A stretch of 64,000 nt of DNA from JAIBJN01 sp963775505 (GCA_963775505.1 CAVZIL010000004.1:62001-126000); one strand, 5' to 3'. Positions 8,153 to 16,153 are shown, counted from the first letter of the stretch. Made by a program: numbers and translations. Notes: generated by a model not told the origin, from the letters alone.

Positions 8153-8728
8153 ATGAAGCAGATCCTGATCGCAACCGACGGCTCGCCCTCCGCGCAGGAA
8201 GCCGTCGACGTCGGCCTCGAGCTCGCCAAGGAGCAGGGCGCGGACGTCACCTTCGTTCACGTGACCTTCTCCGAAGAGGCCAAGATGGCCCGCGGTGGGA
8301 CCGGCCCCCATGCTTATACGCACGCAGAGCCCGTGGACGAGTCGGAGAGTGCTCTGAAGGAAGCGGGCGAGGCGGCCGAGGAGGCCGGCGTCTCGTACGC
8401 GCTCGAGCACCTCGCAGGCGAGACGGTCGCGTCGATCGTCGCGCTTGCCGATGCGAAGGAGGCCGACCTGATCGTGCTCGGGTCTCGCGGACGCAACGCC
8501 CTTGCGTCAACGCTCCTCGGCAGCGTCTCTCACGGGGTCATGCGGCATTCGACGCGGCCGGTGCTCGTGGTCAAGACGGCCAAGTCGACGGCCGAGAGCG
8601 ACAGCCTAGGCTCGGTCAGGTGGCCGGCGGAGGCGACTCCGCCGGCTCCGGGGGCTCGGCGGGGCCCATGTCGAGCCGGAAGGGCGGGTACTCGTCGCGC
8701 ATCAGGCTCACGTAGGCGGCGACCCTGA
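8153..8728 (+). CDS. Universal stress protein, single domain with extended tail
   Basis: ATG 8153 follows AAAGGAG at ideal spacing. Residues 1-145 form one UspA domain (KQILIATDGSPSAQEAVDVG, then the nucleotide-binding VLGSRGRNALASTLLGSVSHGVM, then PVLVVK). The frame then runs on for about 45 residues of Arg/Pro-rich sequence antisense to the end of the DUF4389 gene. That tail is unlike any Usp and may result from loss of the natural stop. The gene is divergent from the DosS-like kinase across about 110 bp, which supports membership of the same response. Linked Usp genes are typical DosR-regulon members in mycobacteria. Confidence 0.85.
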   Translation: MKQILIATDGSPSAQEAVDVGLELAKEQGADVTFVHVTFSEEAKMARGGTGPHAYTHAEPVDESESALKEAGEAAEEAGVSYALEHLAGETVASIVALADAKEADLIVLGSRGRNALASTLLGSVSHGVMRHSTRPVLVVKTAKSTAESDSLGSVRWPAEATPPAPGARRGPCRAGRAGTRRASGSRRRRP

Positions 8729-10079
8729 ACGCCCAGCGGTCGAGCCCGAGCGCGAAGTCGAAGAGCGAGCGCGGGTAGCGCCCGGTGAAGAGGAGCACGA
8801 AGCCGGCGATCACGACGAGGATGCCGACGAGGCCGGCGATCCCGACTCCCCGGTAGTCGCCGCCCCAGCCCCAGCCCCAGCCGCCGACGAAGATCCCGAC
8901 GAGGATGAGGTGCGGGATCGCCAGCAGCCACTTCACCAGCGGCAGCCAGTGCGAGAGCCGCTCGGGGTAGGCGATGTCGAGCCGCGCCGGGTAGTCGGGC
9001 TCCTCCCGCAGCGAGAAGGGCGGGTACCGGTCGGTCCCGAGTGCCCAGTACGAGTAGAAGAGGACCCGCCACGTCCAGCGGAGCACGCCGAGGTTGAAGT
9101 CGAAGATTCCGCGCGGGTAGCGCCCGGTGAAGAGGATCGCGAAGAACGCGACCACCCAGAGGACGAGGAACGCGAGCCACAGAAACGCGAGCACGATGTA
9201 GTGGGGGATGGCGAGGAGCCACTTCACGACCCAGAGCCAGCGACTGAGGCCCGGGTCGAGATCTCCGGTCACGGCGACCGGGTAGACGGTCGGCCGGGGC
9301 CGCCCCTCCGCCGGAGCCACTCCCGCCGCCGCGGGCACCGCGGCGGCCGCCGGGGCCGCCGTCGTCGCGCCTCGGGCGCCGACGACGATGAGCGTCACCC
9401 CGCCGACGAGCAGGAGCGCGCCCGCGATCAGAAGGCCGATCGCCAGCCAGAGCAGGAAGTTGGCCTCCGCGCCGGCGCTCACGTCGGCCGAGACTCCGCG
9501 CGAGGCGTCGGCGTTCATGATGACGATCGTCCACTCGCCGGACTCGGCTTCCCAGGTGGCGCTCTGCGTGCCGGACCCCGAGGCCGACGCGGCCCAGAAC
9601 GTCTGCTCCGTCGGGGGCCCGGAGGGCTCCCCGCCCGGGAAGCGCCGGTACTCCACCCGGAACGGATCGAACTCGAGGTCGCGGACCTCGTCGTGCGCCA
9701 CCCCGTCGAGGTAGGCCTCGACGTCCGCCGTCTCGCCGATCCCGACGAAGACGTCCCCGTCCTCGCCCGTGATGCGCACCTCGCCGAGGAGGCCCTCGGA
9801 GAAGAGCCAGTCGCTCTCGCCCTCCAGCAGGTCGATGCTGTCGGACGTGATCGCGAACGAGTCCGACTCGAACCGCTCCGTCGGCGTCGTCAGGAAGCCG
9901 TCGTCGTCGCGCTGCGTCCGGTCGACCCAGAGCAGGGTTCCCCCGGCGGCGAGGAGCCCCGCCGCGAGCAGCGCGAGGATGCTGCCGAGGATGACGAGGA
10001 CGATGCGCCCGGCCGTCCAGCTGGTGCCGGACTGCGGCGGCGGCGTTGCAGGCGGCGGCGTGGGACTGTCGGCGGCCAC
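8616..10079 (-). CDS. DUF4389 multi-pass membrane protein
   Basis: About 487 residues. A Pro-rich N-terminus is followed by a TM helix (IVLVILGSILALLAAGLLAAGG), then an extracytoplasmic region of about 150 residues. A second TM segment and an Ala/Pro linker follow. The C-terminal half holds two DUF4389 repeats, each with LLAIPHxIxxxFLW-type helices and the signature FTGRYPRxxFDFxLGxxRWxxRV, then YPPFxL. Function unknown; the repeats suggest an integral membrane scaffold. GTG 10079 is the start that avoids the tRNA leader, though the frame stays open to 10145. The 3' end overlaps the stress-protein tail. Confidence 0.75.
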   Translation of the reverse strand: MAADSPTPPPATPPPQSGTSWTAGRIVLVILGSILALLAAGLLAAGGTLLWVDRTQRDDDGFLTTPTERFESDSFAITSDSIDLLEGESDWLFSEGLLGEVRITGEDGDVFVGIGETADVEAYLDGVAHDEVRDLEFDPFRVEYRRFPGGEPSGPPTEQTFWAASASGSGTQSATWEAESGEWTIVIMNADASRGVSADVSAGAEANFLLWLAIGLLIAGALLLVGGVTLIVVGARGATTAAPAAAAVPAAAGVAPAEGRPRPTVYPVAVTGDLDPGLSRWLWVVKWLLAIPHYIVLAFLWLAFLVLWVVAFFAILFTGRYPRGIFDFNLGVLRWTWRVLFYSYWALGTDRYPPFSLREEPDYPARLDIAYPERLSHWLPLVKWLLAIPHLILVGIFVGGWGWGWGGDYRGVGIAGLVGILVVIAGFVLLFTGRYPRSLFDFALGLDRWAFRVAAYVSLMRDEYPPFRLDMGPAEPPEPAESPPPAT

Positions 10080-10149
10080 TCCCCGGCATCCTAGGACAGC
10101 TGGAGGGCATGGCGGGCCGCGGCTATACTCGAACGCGGCTTCCAAGCCG

Positions 10150-10222
10150 GCCGACGTAGCTCAGCTGGTAGAGCACTTCACTCGTAATGAAGGGGTCCCC
10201 GGTTCGAGTCCGGGCGTCGGCT
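10150..10222 (+). tRNA. tRNA-Thr (anticodon CGT)
   Basis: The 73-nt cloverleaf has a perfect acceptor stem (GCCGACG with CGTCGGC, discriminator T), D-arm GCTC/GAGC and anticodon stem CTTCA/TGAAG. Loop CTCGTAA gives anticodon CGT at 10183-10185, and the T-arm is CCCGG-TTCGAGT-CCGGG. CCA is not encoded. Its 3' half is repeated twice downstream, marking it as an integration target. Confidence 0.97.
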
Positions 10223-10223
10223 T
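10175..10223 (+). repeat. Integration core, copy 1 (3' half of tRNA-Thr)
   Basis: These 49 bp, from the anticodon stem to two T residues after the acceptor stem, recur identically at 16030-16078. Their last 43 bp recur at 31553-31595. This is the layout of attB-derived cores for tyrosine integrases that use tRNA 3' ends, the intact tRNA being kept at one boundary. Confidence 0.8.
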
Positions 10224-10275
10224 CTAGCGATTAGCAGGGTTTTCGCTCGACGAGGCTCCGACTAATCGCCGCTCT

Positions 10276-10299
10276 CGGTGCCCAATCCGCGCCCAAACG
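10276..10299 (+). repeat. Subterminal direct repeat, block 1, left copy
   Basis: This 24-bp sequence contains CCAATCCGCGCCCAAACG, 18 bp of which are identical to 15901-15918; one mismatch in 24. It lies 52 bp inside the left core, while its partner lies 111 bp inside the right core. It could be an integrase or excisionase arm site, or a leftover of an integrase 3' end. Confidence 0.55.
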
Positions 10300-10463
10300 T
10301 CTCCGCCCTTCGGCATCTTTCCCGCTCCGGACCAAGGCGTGAGCACCTCGGACGAGGTCATCGTGCGCACATAGACTGCTCGCTCACCTGATGGCCATGC
10401 GGTCTTGCAGACCATCGCCCTCTACCTGGCTCGTCACCGCTACCTCCTGCTAGGAAGCGCAGG

Positions 10464-10610
10464 GACGACCTCTTCCGGTGCTGCCCCGCCGTCGAGCGCG
10501 AGTTCGGCCGCTTGAAGAACGAGCGCGGACCGACGCTGTCTGTCCCTTTCGTCGAGCGCGTCTGCTGGGCGTCCTCGTCTGCTTCGCGGTCGTCGGCCAC
10601 TTCTTGTTAA
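10464..10610 (+). pseudogene. Transposase C-terminal remnant
   Basis: A short open stretch reads ...CCPAVEREFGRLKNERGP...FVERVCW and stops at 10608. VEREFGRLK followed by a short linker and VERV resembles the C-terminal end of DDE transposases common in actinobacterial IS elements. No N-terminal or DDE domain, no inverted repeats and no start codon are present. It is a degraded fragment, consistent with a decaying mobile region. Confidence 0.35.
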
Positions 10611-10871
10611 GGGGACGAGGCCGATGAAGACGCGGGGGTTCACCAGTCGTAGAGCTCGCCGGGCCAAGTGTTCTCCATGCGTTCATCGTGCTCCGCGATG
10701 AGCTCGTTCAGGCGGAGTGTCCGCCAGTCGGCGGGCTGGTCGGGCGGCAACGGCCGCGAGGGACGCCGGCCGGCTCATCGCTCCGCGGCGTGCGCGTGGC
10801 CGTGGCGCGTCCTCCATTCGGCATCGGCGGTCTTGGCGATGTCTATCGGGCGGTTTCCGTACCTGCGTTAT
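10611..10871. other. No intact gene; minus-strand coding remnant
   Basis: On the minus strand one frame reads LNELIAEHDERMENTWPGELYDW before a TGA at 10640-10642, preceded about 45 codons earlier by an in-frame TGA. It looks protein-like but has no usable start and no recognisable family. I treat it as a remnant. Confidence 0.25.
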
Positions 10872-12125
10872 CTATCCCTCGAAGCGGCGCAGCACGAGGC
10901 AGGCGTTGTGCCCGCCGAAGCCGAACGAGTTGGAAACGGCGATCCGGATGTCGGCCTCGCGGGCTTCGTTCGCGATGTAATCGAGGTCGCACTCGGGGTC
11001 GGGCGTGTCGTAGTTGATCGTCGGCGGCAGCACGCCCTCGCGGATCGCGAGCGTGCAGAAGATCGCCTCGACGCCCCCGGCGGCGCCGAGGCAGTGCCCG
11101 GTCGCACCCTTCGTCGAGGAAACCGGCGTCTTCCGGGCGTTGTCCTCGCCGAGCGCGCGCTTGATCACCCGCGTCTCGCTCGCATCGCCGAGCGGCGTCG
11201 AGGTGCCGTGCGCGTTGATGTAGTCGATCTCCTCGGGGTTGATCCCGGCGTCCGCGAAGGCCATCTTCATCGCCCGCGCCGGGTGCTGGCCGGTCGGGTC
11301 GGGCTCGGTGATGTGCCCGGCGTCGGAGGAGACGCCGTAACCGAGCAGCTCCGTGTAGACCTTCGCCTCGCGCTTCCTCGCATGCTCGAGCTCCTCGAGC
11401 ACCAGGATCGCGCCCGCCTCGCCCATCACGAACCCGTCGCGGTCGGCGTCGAACGGCCGACTTGCCGCCGCGGGTTCATCGTTGCGGCGGGAAAGCGCGC
11501 GCATCGCCGAGAAGCCGGCGATCCCGGCGCGCGTGATCGCCGCGTCGGTGCCGCCGCAGAACATCACATCGGCGCGGTCGAGCCGGATCGCATCGAGGCC
11601 GTAACCGATCGCCATCTGCGAGGCGGCGCAGGCGGTGCACGGCGACGAGAGCGGCCCGCGCGTGCCAAGCTGGATCGAGACCCAGGCGGCGCCCATGTTC
11701 GGCATGCTCGCAAGCAGCGAGAACGGATTGAGGCGATTGGACTCCCGCTCGATCAGCGTGTCGCAGCAGTCCTCCAAGGACTTCAGGCCGCCCATCCCGG
11801 TCGCGACCGAGGCGCCGACCCGGTCGGACTCCTTCTTGATCACGATCCCCGAATCAAACTCCGCCTGCCGCGCCGCCGCGACGACCAGCTGCGCGCAGCG
11901 GTCCATCCGCCGCGCCTGCCTGTACTCGATCCACGGGGTTGGGTCGAACTCCTTCGCCTCGCAGGCGAAGCTGACCGGGAAGCCACTCGCGTCAAAGGCA
12001 CTAATCGCACCGGCGGCGGAGCGGCTGCCGATCAGGCGCTCCCAGCTAGTCGTGACGCCGCTGGCCAGCGGCGTCACTGCGCCGAGCCCCGTGATCACCA
12101 CTCTCCGACGTCCGTTCGCGCCCAT
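10872..12125 (-). CDS. fabF: Beta-ketoacyl-ACP synthase II
   Basis: This 417-residue thiolase-fold condensing enzyme has nucleophile Cys in SPCTACAAS, His in NAHGTSTPLGD and His in STKGATGHCLGAAGG. The closing block is SNSFGFGGHNACLVL. FabF condenses malonyl-ACP with acyl-ACP in fatty-acid elongation. ATG 12125 (MGANGRRRVVITGLGAVTP) has GGAGGG upstream; the longer frame to 12179 is less likely. No acpP, fabD or other fab gene is nearby, although fabF usually sits in a fab operon. It lies between two copies of the tRNA core, so it may be an extra, transferred copy serving a specialised lipid or polyketide-like product. Confidence 0.93.
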   Translation of the reverse strand: MGANGRRRVVITGLGAVTPLASGVTTSWERLIGSRSAAGAISAFDASGFPVSFACEAKEFDPTPWIEYRQARRMDRCAQLVVAAARQAEFDSGIVIKKESDRVGASVATGMGGLKSLEDCCDTLIERESNRLNPFSLLASMPNMGAAWVSIQLGTRGPLSSPCTACAASQMAIGYGLDAIRLDRADVMFCGGTDAAITRAGIAGFSAMRALSRRNDEPAAASRPFDADRDGFVMGEAGAILVLEELEHARKREAKVYTELLGYGVSSDAGHITEPDPTGQHPARAMKMAFADAGINPEEIDYINAHGTSTPLGDASETRVIKRALGEDNARKTPVSSTKGATGHCLGAAGGVEAIFCTLAIREGVLPPTINYDTPDPECDLDYIANEAREADIRIAVSNSFGFGGHNACLVLRRFEG

Positions 12126-12205
12126 CAACCCTCCGATCCTCAGTCTGCCGTCGACGAGCACCTCGCGCCTGATGACCAACCCGGTGCGGCGACGACCGGG
12201 CGGCC

Positions 12206-13112
12206 TTACGCCGGTACTCGCTCCGCCTTGCGCGCGTGCGCCGCGCGAGCCGCTGCGGTCTGCATCGGAGCGTGGTCTGCTAGCTCCGTCTCGAGCTGTT
12301 TCAGCGCCTGCACCTGCAGCTGGCGCACGCGCTCGCGGGTGAGCCCAAGCTCGCGCCCGACCGTCTCGAGGGTCTGCGGCTCGCCCTGAAGGCCGAAGCG
12401 ACGCTCGACGATCAGCCGCTCCCGTTCCGGCAGCCTTTCGAGCCTGTGCTGCACCGTCTGCCGGAGAAGCGACCGCTCTGCCTCCTCGGCGGGGTCGACG
12501 GCAGCCGGATCGGCCAGGAAGTCGGCGAGGTCGCTATCGCCGTCTGGGCCGACCGGCTGATTGAGCGAGACCGAAGCCTCAGCGCAGCCAAGCGCTTGGC
12601 GGACGTGTCCGAGCGGCAGGCCGGTCGCCTCGGCGAGCTCCTCCAGGCTCGGCTCGCGGCCGAGCGTGGGCGCGAGCGTTCGGGCGGTCCCGAGCGAGCT
12701 TCTGCCGGCGCTCGATGACCTGAGTCGGGAGGCGGATCGTCTTCGCCTGGTTCGCAATCGTGCGCTCGACCGCTTGGCGGATCCACCAGTGGGCGTAGGT
12801 CGAAAACTTGTAGCCCCGCCGCCAGTCGAACTTCACGACCGCGCGGTTCAAGCCGAGTGCGCCCTCCTGGATCAGGTCGAGAAAGGGAACGCCGAGGCCG
12901 CGATAGCGCTTGGCGATCGAGACAACGAGGCGCAGGTTGGCCTCGATCATCTGCTTCTTGGCACTGAGGTCGCCACGCTCGACCCGCTTGGCAAGTGCCA
13001 CCTCCTCGGCCGCGCTCAGCAGCCCATGGCGGCCGATCTCGGCGAGGAAGAGCTCGAGCCCGCTTTTCTTCAGCGCGGAGGCGAGCTGCGCCAACTCCTC
13101 CTTCGGCGTCAT
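12206..13112 (-). CDS. Group 2 RpoD-like sigma-70 factor, frameshifted
   Basis: Starting MTPKEELAQLASALKKSGLE, the protein shows region 1.2 (FLAEIGRHGLLSAAEE) and region 2 with IEANLRLVVSIAKRY and the -10 recognition block YKFSTYAHWWIRQA. Region 3 begins (TIRLPTQVIERRQKL). The frame then breaks near 12690. In the next frame come TLAPTLGREPSLEELAEATG, and region 4 with ERERLIVERRFGL and LTRERVRQLQVQALKQL. One base restores a protein of about 300 residues. There is no region 1.1, so it is an alternative (SigB/HrdB-paralogue type) factor. Its ATG overlaps the zinc-ribbon gene stop as ATGA, implying translational coupling. Confidence 0.8.
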
Positions 13113-13546
13113 TTTTCCGGGCGATGCTCCGGCTTGACCCGGGCGAAGGCAGCGGATCGGCTCACTCGGCTGTTGCAGAGGAAGGCGCGTGGAGGCGACG
13201 TCGCTGGGCTCGGGTGCCAACCGAGAAGGGCAAAGTCGTCGAGCCGGTGGGAGGAGGGCCGCCACTCAACATGCTCCCAGCGTGCCTCGCTACACATCAG
13301 GCAGCTTGGAGGTTGCTCGTAAACGACGATGCCGTAGCGGCAGGCAGTGCAGCGATACTCGGCCCGCGTGCCCTTCCTGCCTCTCCCAGCCACGGCCATA
13401 CCCTGCTTGACCTCGGAGTCGTCGGCCTCGCGCACCAAGGCGGCCAGTCTCGGATCGCCCTCGCACCGCTCGACGATCAGCATCTGATCGCCGTCGATCA
13501 GGGCAGCGGGTGCGGGTGCAGACTCGGAAGTCAGCGGAATCGCCAC
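13109..13546 (-). CDS. Zinc-ribbon protein upstream of the sigma factor
   Basis: This 145-residue protein starts from GTG with AAAGGAG upstream. The central part carries two CxxC-type knuckles, YRCTACRYGI and PSCLMCSEARW, spaced 16 residues apart. This is a rubredoxin- or zinc-ribbon-like metal site, followed by an Arg-rich basic tail. No family is recognised beyond that. The 4-bp overlap with the sigma gene suggests a partner role, for example a zinc-dependent anti-sigma or co-regulator, but this is inference from position. The upstream region has three direct repeats inside an inverted repeat. Confidence 0.65.
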   Translation of the reverse strand: MAIPLTSESAPAPAALIDGDQMLIVERCEGDPRLAALVREADDSEVKQGMAVAGRGRKGTRAEYRCTACRYGIVVYEQPPSCLMCSEARWEHVEWRPSSHRLDDFALLGWHPSPATSPPRAFLCNSRVSRSAAFARVKPEHRPEK

Positions 13547-13592
13547 TGTGTCTCACTCCTTTCCCGGGAGCCCTTCGGCCCTATCGAGTTAG

Positions 13593-13700
13593 CGGCGGTT
13601 CCGCGCTAGGCTCGGAGCGGGTCGACTTCCGCCTAGTGCTCGGAGAGTGTCAGCTTCCGCCTAGTTGCGTGTCGACTTCCGCCTAGTCGCGGAACCGCCG
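13593..13700. promoter_or_regulatory. Three direct repeats bracketed by a 13-bp inverted repeat
   Basis: GTCGACTTCCGCCTAGT occurs at 13621-13637 and 13671-13687, with a two-base variant (GTCAGC...) at 13649-13665. A perfect 13-bp inverted repeat, CGGCGGTTCCGCG at 13593-13605 and its complement at 13688-13700, encloses them. The array lies directly upstream of the zinc-ribbon/sigma operon. It could be a multi-site operator or promoter array for an alternative sigma factor, or the end of a lost mobile element. Confidence 0.5.
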
Positions 13701-13770
13701 TCGAAAGGCTCGTCCTCACCCGACAGTCCCCCCGATCGAGCGAGTCGGTGCTTAGGTCCCTCCATAGGCA

Positions 13771-14694
13771 TCATCTCCTCTGGCTCTTCGACTTCGCCGA
13801 CGGCCTCTTCGCCGATGGCGAAGACCTCGTCGGCCCTCCGTTCTCCGCCGTCCAGGCGGAGGACACATTGCGGACGATCTCGAATGCCTCTTCGGGGGTC
13901 TGGACAGACCCGAGAATGGCCTTCTCAACCCGGAGCAGCGAGAGAGCCAACTGATCCTGGGAGAACTCGAGTACCTTCTTGCGCCGCTCGTGCTCAAGCT
14001 GACGCCATGCCAGCAGCAGCTGGCGCAGCTCCGGATCGTCAGGCGTGATCTGACCCGAAAACTGCCGCCAAGCCTCGAGGTGGTCGCCGCGAGCTGCCGT
14101 GTCCAGGAAGAGGCGGCCGGCGAGGGCACAGACCTCCTCGCTCTCAGCATCATCGAGCTGCTCAACCTCCCGGCGCTTCTCAGCGACCTCGACAGCGCGG
14201 CGTTGGGCAAACACCCCGACCTCGCGCAACCGCTCGTGAGCTTCGCGCAGCGGCTCGGCTGCCACCCGCTCGCCCTCTGAGCGAGCCTCGTCCAGATCCT
14301 GCTGAGCCTTCGTCAGCGCCCTCTCAGCCTCGGCGAGCTCTTCCCGGAGCCGACGCTCGAGCTCATCCTCGGCCTCGAGTCGCGCGAGCGCGTCAGAGCA
14401 CTCAGCTCTGCCCGGCTCGGGCAGGGCCTCGATCGCCTGTCGCAGGAGCTGCCGCGCCCTGGCTCCCCTGATGTGTCCGGCGAAAACAAGAAGGAGCTGC
14501 GCGTCCCGATCGAGGGCCTTGGCGAGCTTTACCAGGCTCTCAGCAACGGGCCGCTCGACCTCGCCCGCCTCGATCCGGCTGACCTGCGCAGCCGAGAGGC
14601 CGCTCCGCCGCGCCAGCCCCCGCATGGAAAGACGCGCGCGCACGCGCGCCTCCTTGATCACCTCGGCCATTGTCACCTCGGCCAGCGTCTGCAT
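13771..14694 (-). CDS. XRE-family HTH protein with long coiled coil
   Basis: 307 residues. An N-terminal helix-turn-helix (about 10-65: IKEARVRARLSMRGLARRSG, then SAAQVSRIEAGEVERP) is followed by a Glu/Arg/Ala-rich coiled coil (about 95-185). A more globular part with several Trp follows, ending in a Lys/Ser-rich basic tail. Such XRE proteins are DNA-binding repressors or antitoxin-like regulators, and the coiled coil suggests multimers. It is a single gene within block 1. The AT-richer region 14695-14847 immediately upstream presumably holds its promoter. Confidence 0.75.
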   Translation of the reverse strand: MQTLAEVTMAEVIKEARVRARLSMRGLARRSGLSAAQVSRIEAGEVERPVAESLVKLAKALDRDAQLLLVFAGHIRGARARQLLRQAIEALPEPGRAECSDALARLEAEDELERRLREELAEAERALTKAQQDLDEARSEGERVAAEPLREAHERLREVGVFAQRRAVEVAEKRREVEQLDDAESEEVCALAGRLFLDTAARGDHLEAWRQFSGQITPDDPELRQLLLAWRQLEHERRKKVLEFSQDQLALSLLRVEKAILGSVQTPEEAFEIVRNVSSAWTAENGGPTRSSPSAKRPSAKSKSQRR

Positions 14695-14847
14695 CGTGGC
14701 CCCAGTCTAGCCGGTTGTGTACCGTCGGTCAACACTGATGTTTGCCTCCGATGCGATCGGTTACTGTTACCTAGAGAAACGATCGCTCTGTTCGTGGGGT
14801 TCCAACTCGTGTGGGTGCCAAAACTCTGACCGATCATGCGAAGCCGG

Positions 14848-15090
14848 CTACCAGCTCACGCCCTGAGCGACTTGCCGGAGGACGTCCTCGGCGAGCACGA
14901 GGGTCGCGTCGCGGTTCACGCGAGCGGCGGCGAAGGCGGCGCTCTTCGTGTCGCCGTGGCGGATCGACGTCGCGGCGTCCGTGAGCGGTTGGAGTAGCCC
15001 CGCGCTCGTCCCGAGCGCGGCGGTCGCGTTGCGGGAGTCGAGGGCGCGGCGGAAGCGGGCGTAGGGTGAGCCCTGGGAGGTCACGAACAT
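14848..15090 (-). CDS. Small hypothetical protein next to an SOS-box-like palindrome
   Basis: The 80-codon frame starts MFVTSQGSPYARFRRALDSR; GTG three codons in (VTSQGSPYARF) is an alternative. The GSPYARFxRAL opening resembles a short N-terminal motif I associate with actinobacterial hypothetical proteins, but the rest is not recognisable. The ATG lies inside the palindrome CGAACATATGTTCG, which would place a LexA-type operator at the start of a leaderless transcript. The protein could be truncated or only partly coding. Confidence 0.4.
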   Translation of the reverse strand: MFVTSQGSPYARFRRALDSRNATAALGTSAGLLQPLTDAATSIRHGDTKSAAFAAARVNRDATLVLAEDVLRQVAQGVSW

Positions 15091-15097
15091 ATGTTCG
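15084..15097. promoter_or_regulatory. LexA/SOS-box-like palindrome
   Basis: CGAACATATGTTCG is a perfect palindrome that matches the actinobacterial SOS-box core CGAAC-N4-GTTCG. It overlaps the start of the minus-strand gene at 15090. SOS control is common in integrated elements. There is no experimental support, and about one chance match per megabase or less would be expected. Confidence 0.4.
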
Positions 15098-15299
15098 CAC
15101 CGAGGGCGGCCGAGTCGAGTCTACCCGCTCTGCACAGCCATCTAGTTGCGGCCTGTGCCCCGGTCCGTTCGCGGCCCCGCGCGTGTACCAACGAGCCCAC
15201 TGCCCAAGAGGCCAGGTGCTAAGCTCAGAGAGGACTGATGGACGTGATTTGGGACATCCTGCCCGATCCGCCTGAGACTCGAGGCAAGCCGCCCGCCGT

Positions 15300-15863
15300 C
15301 TAACGGTGGGTTTTCGCCTGTCGTTCCCTGAGTTCACTTAGCCGGGCCGCCAAGTCCTGGAAGTTGCGGTACGCGGCTCCGGCCTCAGGCTGGGAACGGA
15401 CCCAAACAGCTGTGGCCTCCCATCGCCCCCAGGCTCTTAGGATGACTCCGCCCCAGAGACGATTGATGAACTCAAGCGAGAGACCTCCGAACTCGTCCTC
15501 GATTGCGGCGATGCCCTCGATGAAGTTCGGCAAGGCTTGCAACGTGTAGTAGTCGTTCGCTGCGTGCTCACCCTGAGTGGCTTTGACGATTTCAAGAATG
15601 TCGTCGTGAGTCCGCTGGGAGTTCAGGCGTCTCGAGTTTGAAACGAGCTCTTCGTCCCATCGCCTCGTCAGGTCGGCTGCCAAAGCCGCGTAGCGAGTCT
15701 TCTCAGTCTCCTTGACTTGCTTCCCCGCCTGGCTGACCTGCAACCCGATGTAGATGGCAGTCCCTAGCAGGATGAGTGTGGACGCGATCGTTGCGCCGGC
15801 GATTGCATAGTCCGTCCAGTGGGGCTCTGATTCGACGGTGAGGGTCAACGCTGCGAGCAGCAC
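15300..15863 (-). CDS. DUF4760-like single-pass membrane protein
   Basis: 187 residues. There is one N-terminal TM helix (YAIAGATIASTLILLGTAIYIGL, residues about 19-41), then a charged coiled region (QAGKQVKETEKTRYAALAADL). A helical cytoplasmic domain containing NDYYTLQALPNFIEGIAAIEDEFG and GVILRAWGRWEA follows. The order (TM, Q/K coil, helical domain tracking residence of strands L-E-F/W) resembles the DUF4760-type proteins often found in genomic islands. Function unknown. It is the last gene of block 1 before the second tRNA core. Confidence 0.65.
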   Translation of the reverse strand: MLLAALTLTVESEPHWTDYAIAGATIASTLILLGTAIYIGLQVSQAGKQVKETEKTRYAALAADLTRRWDEELVSNSRRLNSQRTHDDILEIVKATQGEHAANDYYTLQALPNFIEGIAAIEDEFGGLSLEFINRLWGGVILRAWGRWEATAVWVRSQPEAGAAYRNFQDLAARLSELRERQAKTHR

Positions 15864-15894
15864 GGTCCGCGACTGTACCCCGATGGCTCACCGC

Positions 15895-15918
15895 CGGTGG
15901 CCAATCCGCGCCCAAACG
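15895..15918 (+). repeat. Subterminal direct repeat, block 1, right copy
   Basis: Partner of 10276-10299 in the same orientation; 23 of 24 positions match. It lies 111 bp before the second tRNA core. Confidence 0.55.
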
Positions 15919-16029
15919 CACGGAAACGGCCTCACGGAGCCATGCGGGATGCTAGGTACCTCGCCGCTCGCAATCCCAGGAACCAAGCCACTTCGCGCCA
16001 CCCGCCGCCACGCGCCGCGTGACGGCGTG

Positions 16030-16078
16030 ACTTCACTCGTAATGAAGGGGTCCCCGGTTCGAGTCCGGGCGTCGGCTT
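16030..16078 (+). repeat. Integration core, copy 2 (tRNA-Thr 3' fragment)
   Basis: These 49 bp are identical to 10175-10223. The 5' half of the tRNA is absent, so this is not a functional tRNA but an attachment-site scar between block 1 and block 2. TTTGCAGG follows within about 15 bp, as it does after the third copy. Confidence 0.8.
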
Positions 16079-16153
16079 TCTTGCTTATTTGCAGGGAGTT
16101 TGTCGGAGCCGGCAACCTCGTGCAGCCGCTCTAGCACGCCTCTAGACGCCTTT

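Noticed and set aside
10224..10415. A minus-strand frame ending at the tRNA edge, suspected integrase tail
   Set aside because: It shares WARIGHR with the frame at 15.9 kb only because the 18-bp direct repeat falls there; no Arg-His-Arg-Tyr integrase residues are present.
15238..15303. A 21-codon plus-strand peptide frame with AGAGAGGA upstream
   Set aside because: Too short, no family, and converges into the end of the membrane-protein gene; support is insufficient.
15639..15652. TGAAACGAGCTCTT, matching 13 bases of the 3444 palindrome arm
   Set aside because: It lies in the middle of the coding sequence of the membrane protein (codons for EELVS) with no second arm; probably chance.
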